From positions 1-16,717 of the forward strand of contig JBCCGE010000069.1 of NCBI GenBank assembly GCA_039029455.1: 16,717 nucleotides of DNA, given 5' to 3'. The notes under the pieces are model-generated. The model was given only the letters and a program-made list of their open reading frames with translations, had not been told where the DNA came from and searched no databases. This stretch comes from JBCCGE01 sp039029455 (GTDB lineage: Bacteria > Pseudomonadota > Gammaproteobacteria > Arenicellales > Poriferihabitantaceae). Below, in pieces: positions 1-6,430 of the stretch. Numbering within the stretch: position 1 is the first letter of the stretch; every line of letters begins with the position of its first letter. The position numbers were made by a program, and so were the translations under genes.

Positions 1-255
1 CGACCTCAGCATGAGAAACTGTGCAGTTCATGACACTGCTGTGAAATGGCTGGCTCACCCGAGGCTCATAAAACACAAGGAATGCGACAAACAAATTGCA
101 AGAACTCACGCAAAACAGTCATGCAGTTCAAAAGAGACGTTTTGCAAACACCGGTTCAAGCTGCCAGAATTCAGCCAGTCGTATCGAGCCCAACTGAAAG
201 TCTGAATAATGGGCGGTGAACGATTCGACTGTCACGAGTTACCGGGGGGTGCACT
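1..255. other. Leading non-coding stretch upstream of glrK
   Basis: No convincing gene is visible here. A 64-codon open frame at 11-205 has a basic, Cys/His-rich composition with no recognisable motif and no Shine-Dalgarno sequence, so I treat it as chance. The 9-bp word TGCAGTTCA occurs twice exactly 100 bp apart (22-30 and 122-130), which may be coincidence. An AATAAT hexamer at 205-210 could be a -10 element for the glrK operon, but I see no matching -35. A run of six G at 244-249 looks like a ribosome binding site for glrK. Confidence 0.5.
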
Positions 256-288
256 CTGAAATTTCAGCCAAAAACAATATACCGACTG

Positions 289-1722
289 ATGCTGGTCAGC
301 TTTTTGCTGGTCGCAATGCCATTGATGGTGGGATTGGTGGTGCTGTTTTTTCAGATTGACCGACTTTCGCTGGAGATGCAGACCCGTCTGGCGCAGTCGG
401 CTTCGGTTATGGAGTCCAGTCGACTGGTAACGACCCAGGCGCTCAGTCTCAAAAGAACGGCGGAACAGTATCTGATTCTTACCGATGCGCAACTACTGGG
501 TCGATACAAATCACAGCAGGAAGCTTTGCAGTCTTCAGTTTCAACACTGCTGTCACAGCCAATTCCAGAGTCCATGGTTGTGAATCTGCGTGCGGTCGAG
601 CAAACCAGTGAACAACTCAGACAACGACTGTTTGAAATCGACAATGATCGAGTCGATAACCTCGACTCAAACGCGGCATCGGATTATGAGAAACCCGTTC
701 AGATCAACCGACTCGAAACGCTGATCGAAGATCTTCCGGCACAGGCCTCCGATTTTGTGGCCAAAACCCGTGACGACATGAAGGACATGGCATCACGATC
801 GAAGCAGTCCCTGCTCGTCCTGTTGGTGACATTGGTGCCAATGGCAATTTTACTGGCGCTGATCAGCAGTGCAGTGATCAATCGCCCATTGAAAAAAATT
901 ATTTCCCTGATCAGGCGGCTCGGCGAAGGAGAATTGCCGCAGGATACTTATGTTGGCGGTCCACAGAACATTGCCGTTCTTGGTGACCATCTTCGATGGC
1001 TTTCCGAGAGCCTTTCGCAGATCGAACAACAGAAAATGACGTTTTTGCAAAACATCTCCCATGAACTGAAGACGCCACTCACAGCGATTCGCGAGGGTTC
1101 CGAATTGATGCGCGAGGAAGTCACCGGGCCACTGACTGCAGAGCAAATTGAGGTGCTGGATATCCTCAACCAGAACACGTTTCTGTTGCAGAATCAGTTG
1201 GAATCATTGCTCGACTTCAATCTGGCTCTGGCCATGGATGAACCGTTGCCACAGGTGCCGGTGAATTTGCAAATGGTGGTTGAAAAAATTATCGGCAAGC
1301 TGCAAATCATTCTGAAAAGCCGCAAACTCAGAATTGAACACAACACTCCAGCTGCACGTGTTGTAGGTAATCAGGCGCAGCTTGAAAGTCTGTTCGAAAA
1401 TCTTTTGACGAACGCGATAAAGTTTTCTCCCGTTGGGGGAAAAATTGATATTCACACAGTGGTCGATTCCAGCGGTGTGACCGTTGAAATCCGGGACCAC
1501 GGTCCGGGCTTTCAGGATGATGAAGTCGACAAGGTTTTTACGCCTTTCTTTCAGGGCAAGGAGATGCCGAATACCCATATCAAGGGGACCGGACTTGGGT
1601 TGTCGATTGCAAAACGTTACGCCGATCTGCACGGGGGCAGTATTGAAATCGCTAATTCAGCCATTGGTGCCGCTGTGCGCGTGCTCCTGCCTGCCAATAA
1701 CCTGAAACTTGCTCATGATTAG
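289..1722 (+). CDS. glrK: Sensor histidine kinase GlrK (QseE)-like
   Basis: Inner-membrane sensor kinase that autophosphorylates on His and passes the phosphate to the GlrR regulator encoded two genes downstream. Counting from the ATG at 289 (477 aa), the order is: membrane segment about 2-22, periplasmic helical region about 25-172, second membrane segment about 174-197, HAMP linker, HisKA H-box NISHELKTP with His258, N-box around Asn375, G1 box DHGPGF (403-408) and G2 box GTGLGL (433-438). All catalytic motifs are intact. The ATG at 289 has no Shine-Dalgarno and falls right at the start of the first membrane segment. An in-frame CTG at 256 sits 6 nt after a six-G run (244-249) and would add 11 residues with a basic n-region, more like other GlrK proteins. 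The true start may therefore be 256. The assignment rests on architecture plus the qseG and glrR neighbours. Confidence 0.9.
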   Translation: MLVSFLLVAMPLMVGLVVLFFQIDRLSLEMQTRLAQSASVMESSRLVTTQALSLKRTAEQYLILTDAQLLGRYKSQQEALQSSVSTLLSQPIPESMVVNLRAVEQTSEQLRQRLFEIDNDRVDNLDSNAASDYEKPVQINRLETLIEDLPAQASDFVAKTRDDMKDMASRSKQSLLVLLVTLVPMAILLALISSAVINRPLKKIISLIRRLGEGELPQDTYVGGPQNIAVLGDHLRWLSESLSQIEQQKMTFLQNISHELKTPLTAIREGSELMREEVTGPLTAEQIEVLDILNQNTFLLQNQLESLLDFNLALAMDEPLPQVPVNLQMVVEKIIGKLQIILKSRKLRIEHNTPAARVVGNQAQLESLFENLLTNAIKFSPVGGKIDIHTVVDSSGVTVEIRDHGPGFQDDEVDKVFTPFFQGKEMPNTHIKGTGLGLSIAKRYADLHGGSIEIANSAIGAAVRVLLPANNLKLAHD

Positions 1723-2362
1723 TCGGGGACATTACAGTGTCATTTTGCTCGGTCTTGCGGTTGCCGGATGTGCCGGGTTCCCATACCAGGACCGCCCGAT
1801 TGCGCAACCTCCGCAATCGGTCGAAGAAGTTATTGAGTCAACTGCTGATACCTCTGAACTTGCAGCAGGCGTCCCGCAGGCATGTGGATCACTCAACCAG
1901 TTTCTTTTCGATATTCACAAGCTGGATCGACAATCGCAGAAACGATTGCTTGATGATCTTGGGGACAATCACGCCAATGGTTTTTCCTGTGACCGTTTGA
2001 AAACGGGTTTGCTGCTCAGTCAGATTGGAAAAACGATTAGCGAGGACAATCTCGCTCTGGAAATTCTTGCTCAGTATCGCAAGGCGGATCGACTGACGTA
2101 TTCTGATCAGCGATTGATCAGCGTGCTTATTCACCACACGGAAGATCGAAAAAGATTGCATGTGTTGCTTCAGGAACTGGGCAACCAATTGGTCAGCGAA
2201 AAGGCGATCGCCCGATCTACGGCCACTAAATACGAGTCTCTGTTGCAACAAATGCAGCAGCTACAGAAACTGGAATCCGAAATCAATGAAACAGAACAAT
2301 CCATCTCCGCACCCGCTACCACTGGCCTCACCGAAACGTCACCAGAAAATTCTGGTAGTTGA
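1715..2362 (+). CDS. qseG: QseG-like outer-membrane lipoprotein
   Basis: Small lipoprotein of 215 aa between the kinase and regulator genes, the position of QseG (YfhG) in enterobacteria, where it is an outer-membrane lipoprotein that interacts with the QseE sensor. I chose the ATG at 1715 because it overlaps the kinase stop (1720-1722) and leaves a compact signal peptide with lipobox V16-A17-G18-C19. A TTG at 1709 is also in frame. The mature part has Cys residues near 52 and 90 and is largely helical. From about residue 165 it is Gln/Glu-rich and probably coiled-coil, followed by a Ser/Thr-rich tail. Translation is probably coupled to the kinase. Its last 77 nt also encode the start of glrR in another frame. 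Sequence similarity to QseG is low by eye, so the name rests mainly on lipobox, size and gene order. Confidence 0.75.
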   Translation: MISRGHYSVILLGLAVAGCAGFPYQDRPIAQPPQSVEEVIESTADTSELAAGVPQACGSLNQFLFDIHKLDRQSQKRLLDDLGDNHANGFSCDRLKTGLLLSQIGKTISEDNLALEILAQYRKADRLTYSDQRLISVLIHHTEDRKRLHVLLQELGNQLVSEKAIARSTATKYESLLQQMQQLQKLESEINETEQSISAPATTGLTETSPENSGS

Positions 2363-3725
2363 TGATGATCCGGGTCTGCTGCGACTTCTGAGTATTCGTC
2401 TCAAGGCCCATGGTTTTGAGGTTCACGCAACAGAATCCGCCGAGCAGGCGCTTTCTGCGATGGCCGCGTTTCAGCCCAATCTGGTGATCACCGACCTGCG
2501 TATGCCAGGAATGGACGGCATGACTTTTTTTCGCCAGATCCATCAGCGTTATCCTACTTTGCCGATCATTATTCTGACCGCCCACGGTAGCATCCCCGAC
2601 GCGGTCGCTGCGACTCGAGAGGGCGTGTTTTCCTATCTCACAAAACCATTTGACAGTCAGCAGCTGATCAACGAAATAAACCTTGCAACGGACATTGCCG
2701 ACGTGCCTGTACATCAACCGGTCGAAAAGAATGCGCAGTCCTGGCGCAAGAACATTATCGGCTGCAGTCCGCGTCTGGATACGCTGCTGCAGGAGGCCAG
2801 GCGGGTCGCTCCCAGCGATGTCAGCATACTGATTCAAAGTCCCAGCGGCACCGGTAAAGAACTGCTGGCGCATGCGATACATACCATCAGTCATCGCGCC
2901 GACCGACCGTTTGTGCCCATCAACTGTGCGGCGATTCCGGAATCGTTGTTCGAGTCGGAACTGTTTGGACATGTGAAGGGTGCATTTACCGGCGCAGACC
3001 GAAACCGGATTGGATTGATTGAGGAGGCGGATCGCGGCACGTTGTTCCTGGATGAAATAGGCGATATGCCGATGGATTTTCAGAGTAAGCTGTTGCGGGT
3101 GCTGCAGGAGAAGCAAATCAGACCGGTCGGGGGAAACAGGCTCGTTGGTGTTGATGTCAGGGTGATTTGCGCGACCCATCAGGATCTTGAACATCATGTT
3201 CGAAACGGGCGATTTCGCGAAGATTTGTTCTATCGATTGAATGTGATTACTCTGGAACTGCCTCCCTTGTCTGAGCGTCGTGAGGATATCGGGATGCTGG
3301 CGAATCACTTTTTAAAACAAATCAGCGAGCGGGACTCAAATTGCATCGGGCGATCGTTCTCACCGCAGGCGATGGCAATACTCTCAATGGCGAAGTGGCC
3401 GGGCAATATCCGGCAACTTATGAATGTTGTTGAACAGGTTGCGGTTTTGGCCAATACGCCCGTTATTCCTGAGTCCCTGGTGCTCAGGGCACTAAAGGGA
3501 GAGCAAAACCGTCTGGAATCGCTGGCGCAGGCTCAAAGTCGGTTTGAAAGAGACTATCTCGTCCGCACCCTGCAGATGACCGGGGGAAACGTTACACACG
3601 CTGCGCGGCAGGCGGGTCGGAACCGGACTGAATTTTACAAATTGCTGCACCGTCACAAGATCGATCCGAAACAGTATCGCGTCGCCGCAAAAAACCATCG
3701 CGCAACCATATCTGCGCATAACTAA
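2286..3725 (+). CDS. glrR: Sigma-54-dependent response regulator GlrR (QseF)
   Basis: NtrC-type activator that, once phosphorylated by GlrK, should remodel sigma-54 RNA polymerase at target promoters. Numbered from the ATG at 2286 (479 aa): receiver domain about 21-135 with acidic pocket D26-D28, phosphoacceptor D70, T98 and K120; AAA+ domain about 155-395 with Walker A-type SGTGKE (187-192), the sigma-54 contact loop GAFTGA (232-237), Walker B TLFLDE (252-257) and arginine-finger segment FREDLFYRLN; Fis-type helix-turn-helix about 434-455. The C-terminal segment NVTHAARQAGRNRTEFYKLL is almost identical to what I recall of E. coli GlrR, which makes the identification strong. The first Walker A glycine is replaced by Ser185. 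The frame is open further upstream, but ATG 2286 is the last standard start that keeps the receiver whole. It lies inside qseG and has only a weak GGA 11 nt upstream, so translation is probably coupled. Confidence 0.93.
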   Translation: MKQNNPSPHPLPLASPKRHQKILVVDDDPGLLRLLSIRLKAHGFEVHATESAEQALSAMAAFQPNLVITDLRMPGMDGMTFFRQIHQRYPTLPIIILTAHGSIPDAVAATREGVFSYLTKPFDSQQLINEINLATDIADVPVHQPVEKNAQSWRKNIIGCSPRLDTLLQEARRVAPSDVSILIQSPSGTGKELLAHAIHTISHRADRPFVPINCAAIPESLFESELFGHVKGAFTGADRNRIGLIEEADRGTLFLDEIGDMPMDFQSKLLRVLQEKQIRPVGGNRLVGVDVRVICATHQDLEHHVRNGRFREDLFYRLNVITLELPPLSERREDIGMLANHFLKQISERDSNCIGRSFSPQAMAILSMAKWPGNIRQLMNVVEQVAVLANTPVIPESLVLRALKGEQNRLESLAQAQSRFERDYLVRTLQMTGGNVTHAARQAGRNRTEFYKLLHRHKIDPKQYRVAAKNHRATISAHN

Positions 3726-3753
3726 GCTTCAGAACTCATTCATTTTTTTACGG

Positions 3754-3759
3754 TAAAAT
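3754..3759 (+). promoter_or_regulatory. Possible -10 element for the outer-membrane protein gene
   Basis: TAAAAT lies 55 bp before the ATG at 3814 in the 88-bp gap after glrR and matches the sigma-70 -10 consensus at 5 of 6 positions. No good -35 is visible at the expected distance. I looked for a sigma-54 GG-N10-GC arrangement here, because the adjacent GlrR is a sigma-54 activator, and found none. Read-through from glrR also remains possible. Confidence 0.3.
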
Positions 3760-3813
3760 CCAGTCTTGATCTGCATGCCGTTTACTACACTCATTCCGAG
3801 GAGGATCTTCCAA

Positions 3814-5052
3814 ATGATCAGCATAATCGAGTCATTACCCAGGTTTCTTGCGAAGTCAGCCCTGATTCCGGTATTGGCGATCACAGGAGCAATGCAAACC
3901 GCTGTTGCCCAGGACTACACCCAGGTCACTCGTCTGGGAACGAATGAGGCGGTCTGCAAAGCCGGAATTGAGACGCGTGAAGACCTGCAGGCATTTTTCC
4001 GGGACGATTCATTTACTGTGGGCCAGATTCTGCAGGATGCCAACTGGCCGGGAGACCAGCGAGATCTGGAGGCCGCCGTTGCTGCGGGTAACTTCGTTGA
4101 GAAAAACTACGAGCCCGGTTCAAGGTTTGACTGGATGGGCGCGCGTAAAAAGAACGCTGGTGTCGCCCTGCCCAAACGCGAATGGGCAGGTGCAGACGCA
4201 TTCGCGGGCTACGAAGTAGAAGTGACTTCGCAGTGCCAGGTTTACACCATGGTTATCCCCAAGATATGTTGTAACCTCGCGTTGTTCGCAACGGAACCGG
4301 CGCCTGTGCCGCAACCGGTGATGAATGTCAGCAGCGATGGCAACATTGTAACGGCCTGTACCGAGCCCGGAAACCAGCTTATGGTTGCAGGAGCAGACGG
4401 CAGCAGTCGCAGCGTCAGCCCCGGTGCAAACGGTTGTTGGTCGGGTATTCTTCCGGCCGGCGATTACGAGTTCAAAGCAACGAATCCAATGTGCAGTGGT
4501 GCGGATACGCTGGCCAGCTATCAGGTTGCGCAACTCGAAGCGGCACCGGCTCCTGAGCAACCTGCGCCACCGATAGTGCAGGCTCCAAAGCCAAAGACAC
4601 TGATTCCTTTTGCGGGTGCATTTCTGGGCTCCGAAACCCGCATGCGGTTCGAGCCGGCCTGGGACATGGATATGAAAGATTCGTCGGGTGTTTTCGGTTT
4701 TAAAGGCGGTTTGATGAAATTCGTTAACCCGAAAACCGCAGTGTTTGGTCAGTTGGGTTATGTCAATCGACGGGGAATCAACGAAGGTAACGTCTACCCG
4801 GATGACAACCTGTTTTTTGATATTGGAGTAGACCGGACTGTTGGAGAGAAGGGCTTTGTTGGTGTGGGTGTCGGACTGTGGAACTTTGATGACAGCGACT
4901 TTAATGACGAGTCTATTTTTATTCATGGTGGTCGCTACATCGGCAAGAGTAATGCCCAGTGGTATGTTGAAGGCCGGGTTTTTGCGGACGATACGGACGA
5001 CATATCCAACAACAATATGTACTCCGCAGGTATTCGATATCTGTTTAAGTAA
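3814..5052 (+). CDS. Exported outer-membrane beta-barrel protein, uncharacterised
   Basis: A 412-aa secreted protein, probably inserted in the outer membrane; I do not recognise the exact family. The ATG at 3814 is chosen for its strong ribosome site GAGGAGGA (3798-3805) and for giving a normal signal peptide with likely cleavage after A30-V31-A32. A TTG at 3766 is in frame but would bury that signal. After the signal come: a domain to about residue 157 with Cys48, Cys141 and the pair Cys152-Cys153; a second Cys-bearing, probably beta-sandwich segment (about 168-240); a Pro/Ala-rich linker (about 243-262); and a C-terminal region of about 150 residues with alternating Gly/aromatic strands resembling an eight-stranded barrel, ending in Tyr-Leu-Phe-Lys. 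Its place directly after glrR suggests, but does not prove, an envelope-related link. It is followed by a strong terminator. Confidence 0.8.
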   Translation: MISIIESLPRFLAKSALIPVLAITGAMQTAVAQDYTQVTRLGTNEAVCKAGIETREDLQAFFRDDSFTVGQILQDANWPGDQRDLEAAVAAGNFVEKNYEPGSRFDWMGARKKNAGVALPKREWAGADAFAGYEVEVTSQCQVYTMVIPKICCNLALFATEPAPVPQPVMNVSSDGNIVTACTEPGNQLMVAGADGSSRSVSPGANGCWSGILPAGDYEFKATNPMCSGADTLASYQVAQLEAAPAPEQPAPPIVQAPKPKTLIPFAGAFLGSETRMRFEPAWDMDMKDSSGVFGFKGGLMKFVNPKTAVFGQLGYVNRRGINEGNVYPDDNLFFDIGVDRTVGEKGFVGVGVGLWNFDDSDFNDESIFIHGGRYIGKSNAQWYVEGRVFADDTDDISNNNMYSAGIRYLFK

Positions 5053-5071
5053 GGAATTTAAAACACTCGAG

Positions 5072-5100
5072 AAAACGGCTCCTGCGGGAGCCGTTTTTTT
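5072..5100 (+). terminator. Strong rho-independent terminator
   Basis: A perfect 11-bp stem (5072-5082 paired with 5087-5097), GC-rich at its core, closes a TGCG tetraloop and runs into seven T residues (5094-5100). It begins 20 nt after the stop of the outer-membrane protein gene and should end that transcript. Confidence 0.93.
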
Positions 5101-5501
5101 GTGACCAGGTTCACAGAAGTTTGGTGACAGAACGCACGGAAAATCCTCACGTCGGTAACTAGACTTCAAACATCAGACCTGAATGAGTGAGTGAATGATG
5201 TCAATGACCGCAGTTTCCGCATCCGATAACCGGCTGTTTTTCCTTCCCAGTTTCAACCAGAGTGCCGCGCAGAAAGGCTGGATGTCGCTTCGAACCCTGC
5301 AAAATCCAGATGATTTCTGGTTCGACCGACTGCTGAATTCCGGTGGTGCGCCTGTTGATTCCGATCTGCGGGCAAGTAATGCAGACAGTTTCTTATTGGC
5401 CGACGATTGACGTTCGGGAAATCGATATCCGCGGCTGGCAGATCGGTGAAATTAACGGTGATTTCTGAGTATCCTGAGGTGTTCCTAAATACAGGTCCAA
5501 A
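5101..5501. other. Gene-poor gap with one doubtful small ORF
   Basis: Between the terminator and the stop of the DUF1801 gene there is no recognisable gene, RNA or repeat. The only coding candidate is the small ORF listed separately. I find no well-spaced -35/-10 pair for it, and no clear terminator for the DUF1801 gene that ends at 5502 on the other strand. Confidence 0.4.
5195..5410 (+). CDS. Small hypothetical protein, possibly frameshifted
   Basis: A 71-codon open frame starting with tandem ATG codons. I do not recognise the product. It is soluble-looking, with a Phe/Trp-rich middle (PDDFWFDRLL) and an acidic end, and has no signal peptide or membrane segment. Only a weak purine-rich GAGTGAGTGA precedes the start. 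The +1 frame is open across its 3' end and continues past its stop to a TGA at 5466-5468, giving a plausible tail (about 29 codons from an ATG at 5379). This could mean a frameshift in a longer gene, or simply chance. It sits alone after a strong terminator, so it would need its own promoter. Confidence 0.35.
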   Translation: MMSMTAVSASDNRLFFLPSFNQSAAQKGWMSLRTLQNPDDFWFDRLLNSGGAPVDSDLRASNADSFLLADD

Positions 5502-5939
5502 TTACGACAACGTTACCGGATGTGTCTGAGAAAGTTTCGATAAACCGCTTCGGATTAACTCGAGCAGAGTCGGCATGTGTATGTCATCCAGCGATTTGAG
5601 ATAGAGGCAGGACTTTCCAAGCGTGTGCGGCCCCAGCACAAAAAGAAGATTCTCAAAGCTGTTATATCCCGGCATGATGTACAGGGTTGGGCCTGATTTT
5701 CTGATCGAGAAGCCGGTCGCCATGTACTCACCTTCATCGCCATTGGCGCGAAAATAGGTGTATCGACCAAATCCCACAATGCTGTTTCCCCACATGGTCG
5801 GCTTTGCGCCGGTTTCTTCACTGAATATCTTTAACAGTGTTGTGGCCTGACTGCGGGCGGTCTCGGAGCTCAGGCTTTCAATATATGCGCTTACCGGTTT
5901 ATCTGTCCGGGCAGTCTTCAACTTTATCTTTTTCGCCAT
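5502..5939 (-). CDS. DUF1801 domain protein
   Basis: A 145-aa cytoplasmic protein of the DUF1801 (YdhG-like) family. No enzymatic role is established that I can name. The family signature is seen in the Met-Trp-Gly segment (residues 49-51) followed by IVGFG, then the strand-rich stretch around GFSIRKSGPTLYIMPGY (about 76-92) and the LGKSCLYLKSL motif (about 107-117). The start at 5939 (MAKKIKLKT) gives the usual length. In-frame ATG codons at 5969 and 5999 would add 10 or 20 residues, and none of the three has a good ribosome site. The gene diverges from the AhpD-like gene across a 95-bp gap that contains a 12-bp palindrome. No terminator is evident downstream. Confidence 0.85.
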   Translation of the reverse strand: MAKKIKLKTARTDKPVSAYIESLSSETARSQATTLLKIFSEETGAKPTMWGNSIVGFGRYTYFRANGDEGEYMATGFSIRKSGPTLYIMPGYNSFENLLFVLGPHTLGKSCLYLKSLDDIHMPTLLELIRSGLSKLSQTHPVTLS

Positions 5940-6006
5940 AGAAAAACCAAGAACATAGCTGATCAGCATCAGGTTGCCATATTCACTAAACCCGGGCAAT
6001 CTTCAA

Positions 6007-6018
6007 TCAAACGTTTGA
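6007..6018. promoter_or_regulatory. Perfect 12-bp palindrome in divergent gap, operator candidate
   Basis: TCAAACGTTTGA is a perfect palindrome located 5 nt before the Shine-Dalgarno (GGAG, 6023-6026) of the AhpD-like gene and about 70 bp before the DUF1801 start. Its half-sites CAAAC/GTTTG resemble those of TetR-type repressors such as PsrA, but without the usual spacer. It could control one or both genes. No regulator gene lies next to it. Confidence 0.35.
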
Positions 6019-6034
6019 CTGTGGAGATTCAAAG

Positions 6035-6430
6035 ATGGGACAAATGGCGGGCCTGGAGTATTCGGATGCACCGGATTCTGTTCGGGAAGTTTACGATGAA
6101 ATTAAAGCGCTGCGTGGCGTTGAAGATGTCAATAATTTCTGGAAATATCTGGCAAACGATCCGGTTACTCTGCGTAGGACCTGGGACAGCCTGCGAGAGG
6201 TCATGGAACCAGGCGCTCTGGATTCAATGACAAAAGAACTCATCTATCTGGCGGTCAGCATCTCGAACGGTTGTGAGTACTGTATTCGCAGTCACACAGC
6301 GCAGGCCCGCTCAAAAGGTGCGACCGATCAGGCTATATATGAAGTGATGGCGGTTGTGGGAATGGCCAGTGAAACCAACGCACTGGTGACGGCCTATCAG
6401 GTCCCGGTTGACACGGGTTTGAGAGACTAA
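6035..6430 (+). CDS. AhpD-like carboxymuconolactone decarboxylase family protein
   Basis: A 131-aa cytoplasmic helical protein of the carboxymuconolactone decarboxylase/AhpD superfamily. It is likely a thiol-dependent alkylhydroperoxidase or peroxide-reducing protein rather than a true decarboxylase. The diagnostic pattern Glu-X11-Cys-X2-Cys-X3-His is complete: Glu68, Cys80, Cys83, His87 (segment CEYCIRSH). In AhpD these residues form the redox centre and proton relay. The start at 6035 has a GGAG ribosome site (6023-6026) with 8-nt spacing. The stop TAA overlaps the stop of the convergent permease gene, so the two transcripts end tail to tail with no terminator between them. The physiological partner or substrate cannot be told from the sequence. 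Confidence 0.9.
   Translation: MGQMAGLEYSDAPDSVREVYDEIKALRGVEDVNNFWKYLANDPVTLRRTWDSLREVMEPGALDSMTKELIYLAVSISNGCEYCIRSHTAQARSKGATDQAIYEVMAVVGMASETNALVTAYQVPVDTGLRD

Noticed and set aside
11..205. 64-codon open frame at the window start
   Set aside because: No ribosome site, no motif, odd Cys/His/Lys-rich composition; probably chance.
2328..3308. 326-codon open frame on the - strand across glrR
   Set aside because: It is a shadow of the glrR coding frame, and its translation shows no domain or motif.
3726..3813. Sigma-54 promoter for the outer-membrane protein gene, expected if GlrR controls it
   Set aside because: No GG-N10-GC arrangement resembling the -24/-12 consensus was found; the TAAAAT at 3754 fits a sigma-70 -10 better.
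4120..5169. 349-codon open frame on the - strand, antisense to the outer-membrane protein gene
   Set aside because: It mirrors a well-supported gene with a signal peptide and strong ribosome site, has a basic low-complexity composition, and runs through the terminator at 5072-5100.
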